Positions 6,435-6,566 of a stretch of DNA of 6,566 bases are shown piece after piece. Location of the stretch: contig DTSC01000451.1 in assembly GCA_012965625.1 (NCBI GenBank), positions 1-6,566 on the forward strand. Reading direction: 5' to 3'. This DNA comes from Flavobacteriales bacterium (GTDB lineage: Bacteria > Bacteroidota > Bacteroidia > NORP154). Position numbers and translations under genes: made by a program. Positions within the stretch are counted from its first letter, which is position 1; every line of letters begins with the position of its first letter. The notes under the pieces were generated by a model. The model saw nothing but the letters and a program-made list of their open reading frames with translations, searched no databases and was not told the DNA's origin.

Positions 6435-6566
6435 TTAGCCCGCTTTCTTTTCTTTAAAGAAAGCGGCGATCATTAAGGCCGCTATAATAGCAGTAAAGAC
6501 CCAGAATGCCGTTGTTACCTCATCATTAAACATTGCATAGTAAAACAAGCCACCATAAATACCGCC
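6435..6566 (-). CDS. C-terminus of a membrane protein (partial, possibly a transporter)
   Basis: The minus-strand frame enters from the right edge and ends at TAA (6437-6435), giving 43 residues. The sequence opens GGIYGGLFYYAMFNDE, continues VTTAFWVFTAIIAALMIAAF as one strong hydrophobic helix, and ends in a short basic tail FKEKKAG. The glycine/aromatic segment, a short acidic loop, a last helix and a positive tail fit the final transmembrane helix of a multi-pass protein such as an MFS-type transporter with a cytoplasmic C-terminus. The family is a guess from shape alone. It converges on the phosphatase remnant, with only nine bases between the two stop codons. Confidence 0.65.
   Translation of the reverse strand, partial: GGIYGGLFYYAMFNDEVTTAFWVFTAIIAALMIAAFFKEKKAG

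Noticed and set aside
6440..6466. Perfect inverted repeat with 10-base arms (CCGCTTTCTT and AAGAAAGCGG, 7-base loop) resembling a terminator stem
   Set aside because: It lies inside the last codons of the minus-strand membrane protein, and no T-run follows on either strand, so it is not called as a terminator.
23..6566. Shared octamer ATACCGCC near the start (23-30) and at the very end (6559-6566), as if the sequence were circular
   Set aside because: The match is only eight bases and the flanks differ, so it is within chance and not evidence of circularity.

Overview
The window looks like chromosomal DNA from a Bacteroidota bacterium, most likely of the Cytophagales type. Three things suggest this. 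The long protein combining a signal peptide, TPR repeats, a membrane helix and a SpoIIE phosphatase is an architecture common in that group. Genes start without a Shine-Dalgarno sequence. TAnnTTTG-type -7 promoter elements lie just ahead of two genes. No sequence search could be run, so the assignment is an inference.

Layout, left to right. Bases 1-65 hold an antisense fragment of a second amidohydrolase gene. It matches the reverse complement of bases 541-605 at 56 of 65 positions. Directly abutting it is a plus-strand amidohydrolase of the YtcJ-like (Amidohydro_3) type that has lost roughly its first 50 residues. A 730-residue sensor phosphatase (start ATG 1676) follows 37 bases later. Its signal peptide and phosphatase domain are GC-rich, but the TPR array between them is strikingly AT-rich. 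Bases 3869-4101 are non-coding. An ABC-F ATPase of the Uup type runs on the minus strand (5994 to 4102), converging on the phosphatase, and has a good Bacteroidota promoter upstream.

The right end (6138-6566) is a patchwork. It contains the tail of an unrecognised minus-strand gene, a decayed second copy of the last ~60 codons of the phosphatase gene carrying a 20-base palindromic insertion, and the C-terminus of a minus-strand membrane protein that runs off the window.

The three long genes have no obvious joint pathway: one is metabolic or hydrolytic, one is a signalling protein, and one acts on ribosomes or DNA. The strongest theme is rearrangement among paralogues: head-to-head amidohydrolase fragments, a composition mosaic inside the phosphatase gene, and a stray phosphatase 3' end. 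I see no CRISPR array, tRNA, rRNA, transposase or convincing new defence-type system.
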